DNA of 64,000 nucleotides, taken from contig DAZE01000015.1 in the NCBI GenBank assembly GCA_002507175.1, positions 6,986 to 70,985 of the forward strand, read 5' to 3'. Position numbers and translations under genes: made by a program. Each line of letters starts with the position of its first letter. Within the stretch, counting starts at the first letter, position 1. Of the stretch, positions 10,077 through 18,237 are shown piece after piece. The notes beneath the pieces were generated by a model that saw only the letters and a program-made list of their open reading frames with translations, searched no databases and was not told the DNA's origin. The DNA is from Euryarchaeota archaeon UBA558 (GTDB taxonomy: Archaea; Thermoplasmatota; Poseidoniia; Poseidoniales; Thalassarchaeaceae).

Positions 10077-10487
10077 CTATCCGTTGTGTTTGACCCTCAC
10101 CATGGTGCACCCAAGGTCGCTTTCGAATCCCATCACCTCGATTTTCGTCAGGGATACCGTGGCGGCAAGGGCCGCTTTTGGCTCCAGTACCCGATCAAGT
10201 ATTCTCCTCGCAATGGTCTCTTGTAATTCTGCCCTCGATTCGGACAGAACAGCCTGAACTGAGTTCTCGAGGTATTCGTAATCCAACACGTTTTGTATGT
10301 CATCTTCAAACTCCACATGGGAAGCCACCAGAACTTCGATATCGAATCGTACTGGTTGTGTAACGCCCTTCTCATGGTCGTGCACGCCTATGTCGATGTG
10401 CTTGGTCAGGTCCTCCATCCTGATGGTCCCCCACTCTTTGAGCCCGAGGATGCTGGCAGCGTGCGTCATTTCAGCACTCGATTTCAT
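10077..10487 (-). CDS. folB: FolB-like dihydroneopterin aldolase / epimerase
   Basis: 136 residues, close to the usual FolB length of about 120. The family pattern is visible: IDIGVHDHEKGVTQPVRFDIEV, then a VLDYEYLENSVQAVL helix, LQETIARRILDRVL, and SLTKIEVMG, whose Lys fits the conserved active-site region. The family splits 7,8-dihydroneopterin to 6-hydroxymethyl-dihydropterin plus glycolaldehyde, or epimerises its triphosphate (FolX). The ATG overlaps the stop of the upstream reductase gene as ATGA, so the two are probably translated together. This bacterial-type enzyme differs from the archaeal MptD-type aldolase. Whether it acts as FolB or FolX cannot be decided from sequence. Confidence 0.82.
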   Translation of the reverse strand: MKSSAEMTHAASILGLKEWGTIRMEDLTKHIDIGVHDHEKGVTQPVRFDIEVLVASHVEFEDDIQNVLDYEYLENSVQAVLSESRAELQETIARRILDRVLEPKAALAATVSLTKIEVMGFESDLGCTMVRVKHNG

Positions 10488-11236
10488 TCCTGATCACCAC
10501 TGAATGCAGGGTCCCTCATTTGTTGTCTAAATCTTTCTCCACCATCGACGTAAATAGTCTGTCCCGTGACTGATTTTGCCTTGGCCAAGTACAATACGGC
10601 ATCTGCCACATCCTCGGGAGAGGGGCCAAAGCCCAATGGGGCAGTAGAGTTGACGGATTCTAATTTGTCCTCATCGAGGTAATCGCTGGTCAAGGTGTGC
10701 CCAGGGGCCACAGCATTCACCCTCAAACTAGGTGCTAGTTCCCTGGCAAGTATGTCGGTTATCGAGGAAAGTGAGAACTTGGATAGTGTGTATGACAGGA
10801 AATCAGAGTTGGGAGATTTAATCTTGAAGTCAAGTATGTTGACCACCCAACCACCTCCCGTTTTGTGCAGTTCCCTCGAGAGAATCAACGGAGAATATGC
10901 ATTAACAATCATATGGCCAGAATATTTCTCAACCTCAATGGTGTTAACATCGTCATACGAATACATGGATGCATTGTTGACCAATCCCGCAACCTTGACT
11001 TTAAACAGAGTCTTAGTTCTATAAATCAACGCCTCAACATCTTGGAGGTTCGACAGGTCACAGTCTACAGTTTCGGCTTTTCCGCCTTGATCTCGTATTG
11101 TCGACGCCAAACTATCAGCCTCACTCGACGAAGAATTGTAATGGATGATGACAAAAAACCCATTTGATGCAAGTGTTTGGCATATTCTCTTACCGATCCT
11201 GCGGGACCCTCCTGTGACAATCACGGCTTCTTCCAT
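10484..11236 (-). CDS. Short-chain dehydrogenase, pteridine reductase (PTR1/FolM)-like
   Basis: 250 residues with a Rossmann N terminus, VIVTGGSRRIGKRICQTL, whose Arg-Arg in the glycine loop suits NADPH and matches the pteridine-reductase form of the motif. LVNNAS is the NNA strand. The catalytic set resembles PTR1: an Asp (in ILDF) stands 13 residues before Tyr of YTLSK, where classical SDRs have Ser. The C terminus has APGHTL and VTGQTIYVDGG. A reaction on dihydropterin or dihydrofolate is likely, because the gene is coupled by ATGA to folB and proteobacterial folX-folM shows the same pairing. A TATA-like TTATAAAT is centred 26 nt before the ATG, suggesting a leaderless transcript and the start of a two-gene operon. 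Confidence 0.82.
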   Translation of the reverse strand: MEEAVIVTGGSRRIGKRICQTLASNGFFVIIHYNSSSSEADSLASTIRDQGGKAETVDCDLSNLQDVEALIYRTKTLFKVKVAGLVNNASMYSYDDVNTIEVEKYSGHMIVNAYSPLILSRELHKTGGGWVVNILDFKIKSPNSDFLSYTLSKFSLSSITDILARELAPSLRVNAVAPGHTLTSDYLDEDKLESVNSTAPLGFGPSPEDVADAVLYLAKAKSVTGQTIYVDGGERFRQQMRDPAFSGDQE

Positions 11237-11258
11237 GTTTTTGTGGTTCAGTTTTATG

Positions 11259-11266
11259 ATTTATAA
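11259..11266 (-). promoter_or_regulatory. TATA box of the pterin (SDR-folB) operon
   Basis: TTATAAAT on the minus strand, centre 26.5 nt before ATG 11236. It is the best match to the archaeal TATA consensus in the window, and its position implies initiation at or near the start codon. The rest of the 11237-11524 spacer shows no gene; a 60-codon frame at 11299-11481 has no recognisable content. Confidence 0.55.
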
Positions 11267-11524
11267 GATCGTCATAGCCTTAGTTGAGCAAGATTGATCT
11301 AGTATGTCATCGTAAAAACCCGAGAATTGCGTATCAAATTCGGGGAATTGAATATCACACTACATGCATTGTGGTTAATCCACGGATCAGATTTGCTAGA
11401 GTAAAACATACCTAGCATATTGTGACCAATCGAAAGATAGATGAAAAAAATGATCCATTTGACAAGATCACATTGAAACATCCCATAGGCAATGGTTAAT
11501 CTTCCTCCCCATCAGGGGGCAATC

Positions 11525-12553
11525 ATGGCTCGCAGGCTGCCCGTTGTGAAGTCACACATTTCTCACAGGCCCGGGCGTCCTAAACGAAAGCGCTTGCCAG
11601 CTTGGTTCAAGACGCAATTGCCCACTGGCGAAGCCATGAAAATTTTTGAAGAAACGCGTACAAGGGTTGAGTCGAACCAACTTAACACAGTTTGCGAAGA
11701 GGCCCGTTGCCCGAACATTCACGACTGCTGGAGCAGAGGGACTGCGACATTCATGATCGCTGGTCAGGCCTGCACGCGTGGGTGCAGGTTCTGCGCAGTT
11801 GACACTATGAAAAAACCTGCACCACTGGACCCTAATGAGCCTTCAAATCTCGCCGAGGCTGTAGCGAGAATGGGGTTAAGTCATGCTGTAATAACCGTGG
11901 TGAACAGAGACGACCTCTCAGACGGAGGTGCTCAACATTACAGGGACTGTATAACGGAGGTACACAACAGATCTCCGGAGGTTGGGCTTGAACTACTGTG
12001 CTCTGACTTGGATGGAAACCTAGAGGCCCTGGCCGAACTCTTGTATGATCTCCCACTAAGTGTTTTTGCCCACAATGTTGAGTGTGTACCACGTTTGGAT
12101 CGGATCGTCAGAGACCCTCGTGCCTCCTTCACCCAGTCGCTGGGGATACTCTCTGAAGCCTCCAATCTTCGACCGGATCTCAAGATAAAATCCAGCCTGA
12201 TGGTTGGCTTAGGGGAAACCGATGCAGAGGTTGTCGAAGCGATGAGGCTTCTCAAAGACGCAGGAGTGCAGATGATAACAATAGGACAATACCTCAGGCC
12301 ATCAGATAGGCATCTCCCCGTCGATAGATTCCCAGAACCGTCATCATTCATGATGTGGGACGAACAAGCGAGGAAGATGGGTTTCGAGGCCGTGGCCTGT
12401 GGCCCGCTGGTAAGATCGAGCTACAGGGCTGGGCTTCTTTTCGACGAATCTGAGGGTGCCGAACCAGTCGTAACTAGGGACTCCACGGGGTCAGCGATCA
12501 GCTCGCTTCAGGGTCACAGGCCAACCATGGGTAAGGAGGGACTAGCGACATGA
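11525..12553 (+). CDS. lipA: Lipoyl synthase (radical SAM, inserts sulfur into octanoyl-lysine)
   Basis: 342 residues from ATG 11525. An in-frame ATG at 11492 would add 11 residues, but a TATA-like GTTAATC is centred 26 nt before 11525, so the shorter form is preferred. Both LipA clusters are present: CEEARCPNIHDC (auxiliary cluster that gives up sulfur) and CTRGCRFC (CxxxCxxC radical-SAM cluster). The family blocks VVNRDDLSDGGAQHY, LKIKSSLMVGLGET, GQYLRPS and GPLVRSSYRA are intact, the last carrying the conserved C-terminal RSSY. The enzyme converts octanoyl groups on E2 and GcvH lysines to lipoyl groups. It is the first gene of the operon carrying its E2 substrate, and its stop overlaps the E1 alpha ATG (ATGA). 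Confidence 0.95.
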   Translation: MARRLPVVKSHISHRPGRPKRKRLPAWFKTQLPTGEAMKIFEETRTRVESNQLNTVCEEARCPNIHDCWSRGTATFMIAGQACTRGCRFCAVDTMKKPAPLDPNEPSNLAEAVARMGLSHAVITVVNRDDLSDGGAQHYRDCITEVHNRSPEVGLELLCSDLDGNLEALAELLYDLPLSVFAHNVECVPRLDRIVRDPRASFTQSLGILSEASNLRPDLKIKSSLMVGLGETDAEVVEAMRLLKDAGVQMITIGQYLRPSDRHLPVDRFPEPSSFMMWDEQARKMGFEAVACGPLVRSSYRAGLLFDESEGAEPVVTRDSTGSAISSLQGHRPTMGKEGLAT

Positions 12554-13794
12554 ACAATGATGGCTGTGAAACACCAATACGAGTGCCTTCTGCCCCTTTC
12601 AGACCAGGGGAATCGGCCTCCTTCGAGGAGTGGTCGTATTCTCCCTCCGACCTGATGATGCCAGATCCACTTTCCTGCGAACCTAAAGACACCATCCCGC
12701 ATTCCACAGGCCTCATACGAGTCCTCGGCGATGATGGCTCCCGCTCGGGAGATTGGGATCCTGTTATCTCAGACTCCGACCTCCTTATTGGCCTGGAGCA
12801 TATGGTTAGATTACGGATCTTTGATGACAGAATGATGAAGATGCAACGTACGGGGAAACTCTCGTTTTACATGAGGTCCCTCGGAGAGGAGGCAATAGCC
12901 ATCGCCCAGACGATGGCGCTGGAGAAACAGGACTGGATTTTCCCAACATATCGCCAGCCTGGTGCACAATTCGTGAGGGGCAGGGACATGGTTAGTATGA
13001 TTTGCCACTGCATAGGTAACGTAGAGGATAATGTAAAAGGGCGGCAGATGCCAGTTCATTACACCTATCGCGAAGGCAGGTACATTTCCGTTTCCAGCCC
13101 AGTCGGCACCCAATTCAGCCAAGCCGTCGGTGTTGCGATGGCATCGGCTTACAAGGGACTGGATGAGGTCACGATTACGTGGATTGGAGATGGAGCGAGT
13201 GCCGAGGGCGACTATCACTACGCACTGAACTTCGCAAGCGTATTTCGCCCTCCTGTCATCCTCAACGTGGTTAACAACCAATGGGCAATATCAACGCACG
13301 CCAACCTCGCGAGCGGGAGCAGCACATTCGCTGACAGGGGACTTGCATACGATGTCCCATGCTTGAGGGTGGATGGGAATGACTTCTTGGCACTCTACTC
13401 AGTAACCAAGTGGGCCCGCGATAGAGCCTCTGCCGGTTTGGGAGCGACCCACATCGAAGTCCTAACCTATCGAGCAGGCGCTCACAGCAGCAGCGACGAC
13501 CCGACAAGGTACAGGCCCTCGGACGAACCCGATGTCTGGCCGGGGGGAGATCCTATACACAGGCTAAGGGATCACTTGATTTCGGTCGGCGCATGGACAG
13601 AGGAGAAGCACAGGGACCTCGAGGGGCGGATCGACTCAGAGGTAATGGCTGCTTACAAGGAGGCAGTCAAGTTCGGTGACCTAGCACAAGGGCCTTACCC
13701 GTCCTCAGACACTATCTTCACCGAGGTCTATTCGGACGTCCCGTGGCATTTGCAAGAACAATGGGACGAGATGAATCGACTAGGGGGTGATTAG
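12550..13794 (+). CDS. bkdAA: 2-oxoacid dehydrogenase E1 alpha subunit, branched-chain type
   Basis: 414 residues. The thiamine diphosphate motif GDGASAEGDYHYALNF ends about 30 residues later in NN (VVNNQWAIS). Many blocks match branched-chain 2-oxoacid dehydrogenase E1 alpha rather than classical PDH: RTGKLSFYMRSLGEEA, KGRQMPVHYTYREG, SSPVGTQFSQAVG, and the AHSSSDDPTRYR loop near the active site. It decarboxylates the 2-oxoacid and reductively acylates lipoyl-E2, acting as a heterotetramer with E1 beta. The first 80 residues are less conserved. It overlaps lipA by ATGA and lies 9 nt before E1 beta. The substrate could be branched-chain oxoacids or pyruvate; sequence favours the former, and a generic annotation would say pdhA. 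Confidence 0.9.
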   Translation: MNNDGCETPIRVPSAPFRPGESASFEEWSYSPSDLMMPDPLSCEPKDTIPHSTGLIRVLGDDGSRSGDWDPVISDSDLLIGLEHMVRLRIFDDRMMKMQRTGKLSFYMRSLGEEAIAIAQTMALEKQDWIFPTYRQPGAQFVRGRDMVSMICHCIGNVEDNVKGRQMPVHYTYREGRYISVSSPVGTQFSQAVGVAMASAYKGLDEVTITWIGDGASAEGDYHYALNFASVFRPPVILNVVNNQWAISTHANLASGSSTFADRGLAYDVPCLRVDGNDFLALYSVTKWARDRASAGLGATHIEVLTYRAGAHSSSDDPTRYRPSDEPDVWPGGDPIHRLRDHLISVGAWTEEKHRDLEGRIDSEVMAAYKEAVKFGDLAQGPYPSSDTIFTEVYSDVPWHLQEQWDEMNRLGGD

Positions 13795-13803
13795 CTGCCG
13801 GAG

Positions 13804-14805
13804 ATGAACATGGTCCAAGCAGTCAATTCCGCATTGGACAACATGCTATCAAAGGATGAGGATGTCCTTGTCTTTGGGGAAGATGTGGGATACTTCGGAG
13901 GCGTTTTCCGTACCACAGACGGGCTGCAGGAGAAGCATGGCGCCCACAGAGTGTTTGATACCCCTCTGTCTGAGGGGGGAATCGCTGCCATTGCATTCGG
14001 CATGGGCTTGAATGGCCTAAAGCCGGTTTGTGAGATCCAATTCGCGGACTACATCTTCCCCGCATATGATCAGATCGTCAACGAAATCGCCAAGCTCAGA
14101 CACAGGTCCGGGGGAGAGTTTTGGACGCCAATTACGATTAGGACACCCGCCGGAGGGGGGATCAGGGGGGGCCATCACCACTCCCAATCACCTGAATCGC
14201 AGTTCACCCATACCCCGGGTTTGAAGGTCGTCTACTCCTCTACCCCGTACAATGCCAAGGGACTCTTGATATCCGCGATCGAGTCCGAAGACCCTGTTAT
14301 CGTATTCGAGCCAAAAAGGTGCTACAGGGGCCCCTTCTACGGCGACCCACATAAAGTTCCAACTTGGTCGGGCCACCCGGAGGCTGAGGTGCCAGACGTC
14401 CATTACACCGTGCCCATAGGTGAGGCGCGACTCGTCAACGAGGGCAATGACTGCACGGTCATCGCATGGGGCACCATGGTGCATGTGTGCGAGGAGGGCA
14501 TCAGGCAATCAGGTGCATCTTGCGACTTGATCGACTTGCAAAGCCTGATTCCCTGGGACAGGGAAGCTGTCGTGAGGTCGGTCAAGAAGACAGGTCGATG
14601 CGTGATAGTGCACGAGGCGCCAAAGACAAGCGGGTATGGTGCTGAGATGGCCGCCAGTGTCCAAGAAAGGTGCTTCTGGAGCTTGGAGGCACCCGTGACG
14701 AGGGTGACTGGTTGGGACACTCCGTTCCCACATACAACTGAATGGGACTACATGCCGAGCCCACAAAGAATCGCAGAAGCCATACGTGGAGCACTAGAGG
14801 GTTGA
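13804..14805 (+). CDS. bkdAB: 2-oxoacid dehydrogenase E1 beta subunit, branched-chain type
   Basis: 333 residues, the usual length. Conserved blocks are GEDVGYFGGVFRTTDGLQ, RVFDTPLSEGGIAA, EIQFADYIFPAYDQIVNE, HHHSQSPESQF and VIVHEAPKTSGYGAE. FADYIFPAFDQI-type and HSQSPE-type motifs with a GYDTPFPH-like end (GWDTPFPHTTE) are characteristic of branched-chain E1 beta. It completes the alpha2beta2 E1 with the preceding gene. The stop is followed after two bases by the ATG of E2, so the cluster is tightly coupled. Confidence 0.92.
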   Translation: MNMVQAVNSALDNMLSKDEDVLVFGEDVGYFGGVFRTTDGLQEKHGAHRVFDTPLSEGGIAAIAFGMGLNGLKPVCEIQFADYIFPAYDQIVNEIAKLRHRSGGEFWTPITIRTPAGGGIRGGHHHSQSPESQFTHTPGLKVVYSSTPYNAKGLLISAIESEDPVIVFEPKRCYRGPFYGDPHKVPTWSGHPEAEVPDVHYTVPIGEARLVNEGNDCTVIAWGTMVHVCEEGIRQSGASCDLIDLQSLIPWDREAVVRSVKKTGRCVIVHEAPKTSGYGAEMAASVQERCFWSLEAPVTRVTGWDTPFPHTTEWDYMPSPQRIAEAIRGALEG

Positions 14806-14807
14806 TC

Positions 14808-16082
14808 ATGGCAAGAAAGGCGTTCAAGCTTCCAGACATCGGAGAAGGGGTCGTTGAGGGGGAGATAGTCACGTGGCACGTAGAGGTCGGGTCCCCCGTT
14901 TCGGAAGATGACGCCATAGTGGATGTCATGACAGACAAATCCACAGTCACGATTCCATCCCCCTATTCCGGCACGATAGTTGCCCTTAACGGCGAGGTGG
15001 GCGACATGGTCGCTGTGGGGGCCGTGCTAGTCGAGTTCGAGTCGACTGGTGAGTCAGGGCCTGAGCCAGAGGCCTCCCCAGAACCCGTGGAGGCAGAGCC
15101 CAGCAAAGAGGTCATGCCTGAGGCTCCAAAACTCGAGGAGAAAGAGGAGGAGAGTCGATCTCCCCAGCCTACTAAGCCTGCTGTGACCCCTACAGCCACA
15201 GCGCCAAGGGCTGCAAACAGCACAGTACTGGCTAGTCCCGCAGTGAGGAGGCGCGCTAGGGAAACCGGGATCGACCTTTCAATGGTCGTAGGTAGCGGGA
15301 GAGGAGGGAGAATCCAACAATCCGACCTCGACGCAGCCCTCGCGACAAGTAGCTCCAGCCCCTCCGCACCCAGATCAGTCAAGAGGGTTGGAACAAGGGA
15401 AATGAAAGTCGTAGGCCTCCGAAGAAAGATAGCCGAGCAGATGGTCATATCGACGTCATCCATACCTCATTTCTCGTACTTCGAGGAGGTGGATGTCACC
15501 GCATTGGAGGAGCTTCGACAGTTGCTTAACTCGGAGAGGGTCGAAGGACAGCCTAAACTCACATATCTCCCATTCATAATGCTAGCACTCTCCAAAGCGT
15601 TCGAGCGCCACAAGAAATGCAACGCGGTCTTTGATGATGAGTCCGGGGTCGTCACAGAGCATGATGCCGTCAACCTCGGAATCGCCACCCAGACAGACAG
15701 GGGGCTCTACGTACCTGTCGTTAAACACGTCGAGGCCATGGACGTCTGGCAAGCAGCCACGGAAATGCAGAGAGTTACGGGCTCTGCCAGGGATGGAACC
15801 GCAACGTTGGACGACCTGTCTGGTTCTACATTCACCATTACAAGCCTCGGCAGGGACGGCGGGCTTGGGGCAACCCCAATCATCAACCATCCCGAAGTAG
15901 GCATACTCGGCGTTCACAAGGCCAGGGACATGCCGGTCGCGAGGTCTGGATCCATCGTTATCAGGAGGATCATGAACCTATCAAGCTCGTGGGATCACCG
16001 CATCGTCGATGGGGCAGATGGTGCAGCGTTAGTTCAGGACCTAAAGAAGATGCTAGAGAACCCTGCTCTGATTTTCATGTGA
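14808..16082 (+). CDS. Dihydrolipoyl acyltransferase E2 (2-oxoacid dehydrogenase complex)
   Basis: 424 residues from ATG 14808, two bases after the E1 beta stop. The frame is open further upstream, but family alignment begins here with AFKLPDIGEGVVEGEIV. Residues 1-80 form one lipoyl domain with the attachment lysine Lys44 in DVMTDKSTVT. A Pro/Ala/Glu-rich linker follows (about 85-140). Then comes a peripheral subunit-binding domain (SPAVRRRARETGIDLSMVVG and GRGGRIQQSDLDAAL) and the catalytic acyltransferase domain ending in SSWDHRIVDGADGAALVQ, which holds the catalytic His of DHRxxDG. It transfers the acyl group to CoA and forms the complex core. Its lipoyl group would be made by the flanking lipA and lipB. 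Confidence 0.93.
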   Translation: MARKAFKLPDIGEGVVEGEIVTWHVEVGSPVSEDDAIVDVMTDKSTVTIPSPYSGTIVALNGEVGDMVAVGAVLVEFESTGESGPEPEASPEPVEAEPSKEVMPEAPKLEEKEEESRSPQPTKPAVTPTATAPRAANSTVLASPAVRRRARETGIDLSMVVGSGRGGRIQQSDLDAALATSSSSPSAPRSVKRVGTREMKVVGLRRKIAEQMVISTSSIPHFSYFEEVDVTALEELRQLLNSERVEGQPKLTYLPFIMLALSKAFERHKKCNAVFDDESGVVTEHDAVNLGIATQTDRGLYVPVVKHVEAMDVWQAATEMQRVTGSARDGTATLDDLSGSTFTITSLGRDGGLGATPIINHPEVGILGVHKARDMPVARSGSIVIRRIMNLSSSWDHRIVDGADGAALVQDLKKMLENPALIFM

Positions 16083-16091
16083 GGTATCGCT

Positions 16092-17531
16092 ATGACAGAA
16101 GTTCGAAAATGCAAGGTACTTGTCGTCGGAGGTGGCCCAGGAGGCTACGTCGCTGGCATAAGGTCCGCTCAACTAGGGCTCGACACAGTCATTGTCGAAG
16201 GCTCGAGATATGGTGGAACCTGCCTGATTCGCGGATGCATTCCCTCCAAAGCCATGATTCACGCCGCTGAGCGATTCGAATCCCTTTCGGAGCACTCGAA
16301 GGCGGGTGGTCACATGGGAATAAGCGTCAATGGCGATCCTACCCTCGACATGAAGGGGCTGGTCTCATGGAAGGACGGCATAGTCGACCGACTCAACAAA
16401 GGGGTGGAATCCCTTCTTAGATCAGCTGGGGCAGAGGTCATCCACGGCTGGGCCACATTCACCGGTCCCAAGACTTGCTTAATTGACTCAAACGGACAAT
16501 CCATGCAAATCGAGGCAGAGAACGTGATCCTCGCTACGGGATCCACACACATCGACCTCCCTTTCATGCCATGTGATGAGGAGATGATACTGTCCAGCAC
16601 AGGGGCACTCGATCTCCAAGAGCTCCCCGCTGAGGTTGCAATCATAGGAGGGGGCTACATCGGGCTGGAGCTCGGGTGTGCCCTCTCTAAATTAGGCTCG
16701 AAAGTCACAGTCATCGAAGGCATGGATGACATCCTCGCCATGATGGACAAGGAGATCAGGAGGCCCCTGGAGATATGGCTCAAGAAGCATGGCGTCGTGA
16801 TAAACCGCGGAGCCCTTGCCAGAGGGGTTGAGATAATCGAGGAGGGCGGCGGGAGCAAGAAGGCAAGGCTCACCTACGAGATCGATGGCCAGGAGAAGGC
16901 AATCGACGTGGACAAGGTACTCGTGACTGTCGGCAGAAGGGCCAACTTGGAAGGTTGGGGGTTGGAAAAGACCGGTGTCCGATTAGGGAACAATGCCAGA
17001 TTCATCAGAACAGACAGGAGATGCAGAACCAACATACCAGGGGTTTTCGCAATTGGTGACGTAGCAGGGGACCCCATGCTGGCCCACAAGGCGAGTGCGG
17101 AAGGAGAGATGGTAGCAGAGATCATCGCCGGCTTGGACAGGGAGTTCGACAAGATCGCCATCCCCGCGATCATATTCACCGAGCCCGAGATAGTGTCTGT
17201 TGGTTTGGACCCAGAATCTGCGAAGGAGCGTGGTGAGGACGTTATCGTCGGGAAGTTCCCCCTCGCGGCCAACGGTAGGGCATTGACGCTTGAGGCGGAG
17301 AAAACCGCCGGTTTCATCAGGGTCACGGCTAGGAAGGAAAACCATGCAATTCTAGGCATACAGGCAGTTGGCAGCCATGTTGCTGAGCTTCATGGCGAAT
17401 TCGTTCTGGCCCTAGAGATGGGCGCTGTTCTGGAAGACATCGCGAGCACAGTGCATGCCCATCCCACCATGACCGAGGCCTTCCATGAAAGCGTACTGAA
17501 AACCCTCGGACACGCAATCCACACATCTTGA
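16092..17531 (+). CDS. lpdA: Dihydrolipoyl dehydrogenase E3
   Basis: 479 residues. FAD-binding GGGPGGYVAGIRSAQLG opens the protein. The redox-active disulfide is GGTCLIRGCIPSKAM. The NAD-binding loop is IIGGGYIGLELGCALSKLG. The second FAD motif is TNIPGVFAIGDVAG. The C-terminal His-Glu pair is in HAHPTMTEAFHE. It reoxidises dihydrolipoamide of E2 (and of the glycine cleavage H protein) with NAD+. It starts 9 nt after E2, preceded by GAGGT. Since gcvPA, gcvPB and gcvT occur in the same window, this E3 may serve both complexes; that sharing is an inference. Confidence 0.95.
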   Translation: MTEVRKCKVLVVGGGPGGYVAGIRSAQLGLDTVIVEGSRYGGTCLIRGCIPSKAMIHAAERFESLSEHSKAGGHMGISVNGDPTLDMKGLVSWKDGIVDRLNKGVESLLRSAGAEVIHGWATFTGPKTCLIDSNGQSMQIEAENVILATGSTHIDLPFMPCDEEMILSSTGALDLQELPAEVAIIGGGYIGLELGCALSKLGSKVTVIEGMDDILAMMDKEIRRPLEIWLKKHGVVINRGALARGVEIIEEGGGSKKARLTYEIDGQEKAIDVDKVLVTVGRRANLEGWGLEKTGVRLGNNARFIRTDRRCRTNIPGVFAIGDVAGDPMLAHKASAEGEMVAEIIAGLDREFDKIAIPAIIFTEPEIVSVGLDPESAKERGEDVIVGKFPLAANGRALTLEAEKTAGFIRVTARKENHAILGIQAVGSHVAELHGEFVLALEMGAVLEDIASTVHAHPTMTEAFHESVLKTLGHAIHTS

Positions 17532-17568
17532 AGGCCCCTCTTGAAATGGGGGACGCTCATCCCAGCCC

Positions 17569-18237
17569 ATGCAGGTGGCACGTGCCGTCGTGGCAGGGAT
17601 CGTTGAGTACCCAGAGGCCATAGAGGTCATGGATCGACTGAGAGATGATCGCATCTCCGACGTCGCACAGGACACAATACTCTTCCTCCAGCATCCTGAG
17701 ATTGTGACCATTGGCCCAAGGGCTAGGAAAGAGGGAGTCACTGCAGAGGGGTACTCGACAGTCGATGTTGATAGGGGGGGTGGCCTTACCTGGCATGGGC
17801 CCGGCCAACTTGTCATTTACCCAATAATCAAATGGGCAGAGAATGAGCGGGGCGTGCCTCAAATTGTCTCCAAGATGGAGGATTGGGTCATCTCCGCGCT
17901 TGATGACTGTGGCATAGAGGGATATCGGGACCCAGCCATGATGGGGGTCTGGGTGGATGGCCACAAGATATGTTCAGTTGGCCTCTCTTTCAGGAATTGG
18001 GTTTCAAAACACGGATTGGCAATCAACATCGAAACGCCGGAGAGCAGAGTAGAAAATCTGGAGTGTTGCGGCCTTGCTGCCGGCACGACTACTTCCCTGC
18101 ACAGGCTAGGTCACACCCATGACTTGGAGGGGCGCACAATAGACAGGTCAAGGATCCTCGAGGCTATGTGCGAGACTGCTCCAAGCTCAATCTCGAGGGT
18201 GCTGTCTCTCACCGAACCTTGGGAGGCCCTCGCATGA
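17569..18237 (+). CDS. lipB: Lipoyl(octanoyl) transferase LipB
   Basis: 222 residues, typical for LipB. The signature RGGGLTWHGPGQLVIYPI is present, followed by GHKICSVGLSFRNWVSKHG with the conserved Lys and the HG pair, and ECCGLAAGTTTSL carrying the catalytic Cys in the position of the usual PCGI. It moves octanoyl from acyl carrier protein to E2 or GcvH lysines, after which LipA adds sulfur. It is 37 nt downstream of lpdA. A TTGAAAT element centred 25 nt before its ATG may give it its own start site. The stop overlaps the next ATG as ATGA. Acyl carrier protein is not encoded in the window. Confidence 0.92.
   Translation: MQVARAVVAGIVEYPEAIEVMDRLRDDRISDVAQDTILFLQHPEIVTIGPRARKEGVTAEGYSTVDVDRGGGLTWHGPGQLVIYPIIKWAENERGVPQIVSKMEDWVISALDDCGIEGYRDPAMMGVWVDGHKICSVGLSFRNWVSKHGLAINIETPESRVENLECCGLAAGTTTSLHRLGHTHDLEGRTIDRSRILEAMCETAPSSISRVLSLTEPWEALA

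Noticed and set aside
11299..11481. 60-codon minus-strand frame in the SDR/lipA spacer
   Set aside because: AT-rich spacer, no upstream signal, no recognisable sequence, and it covers the likely promoter region of lipA.
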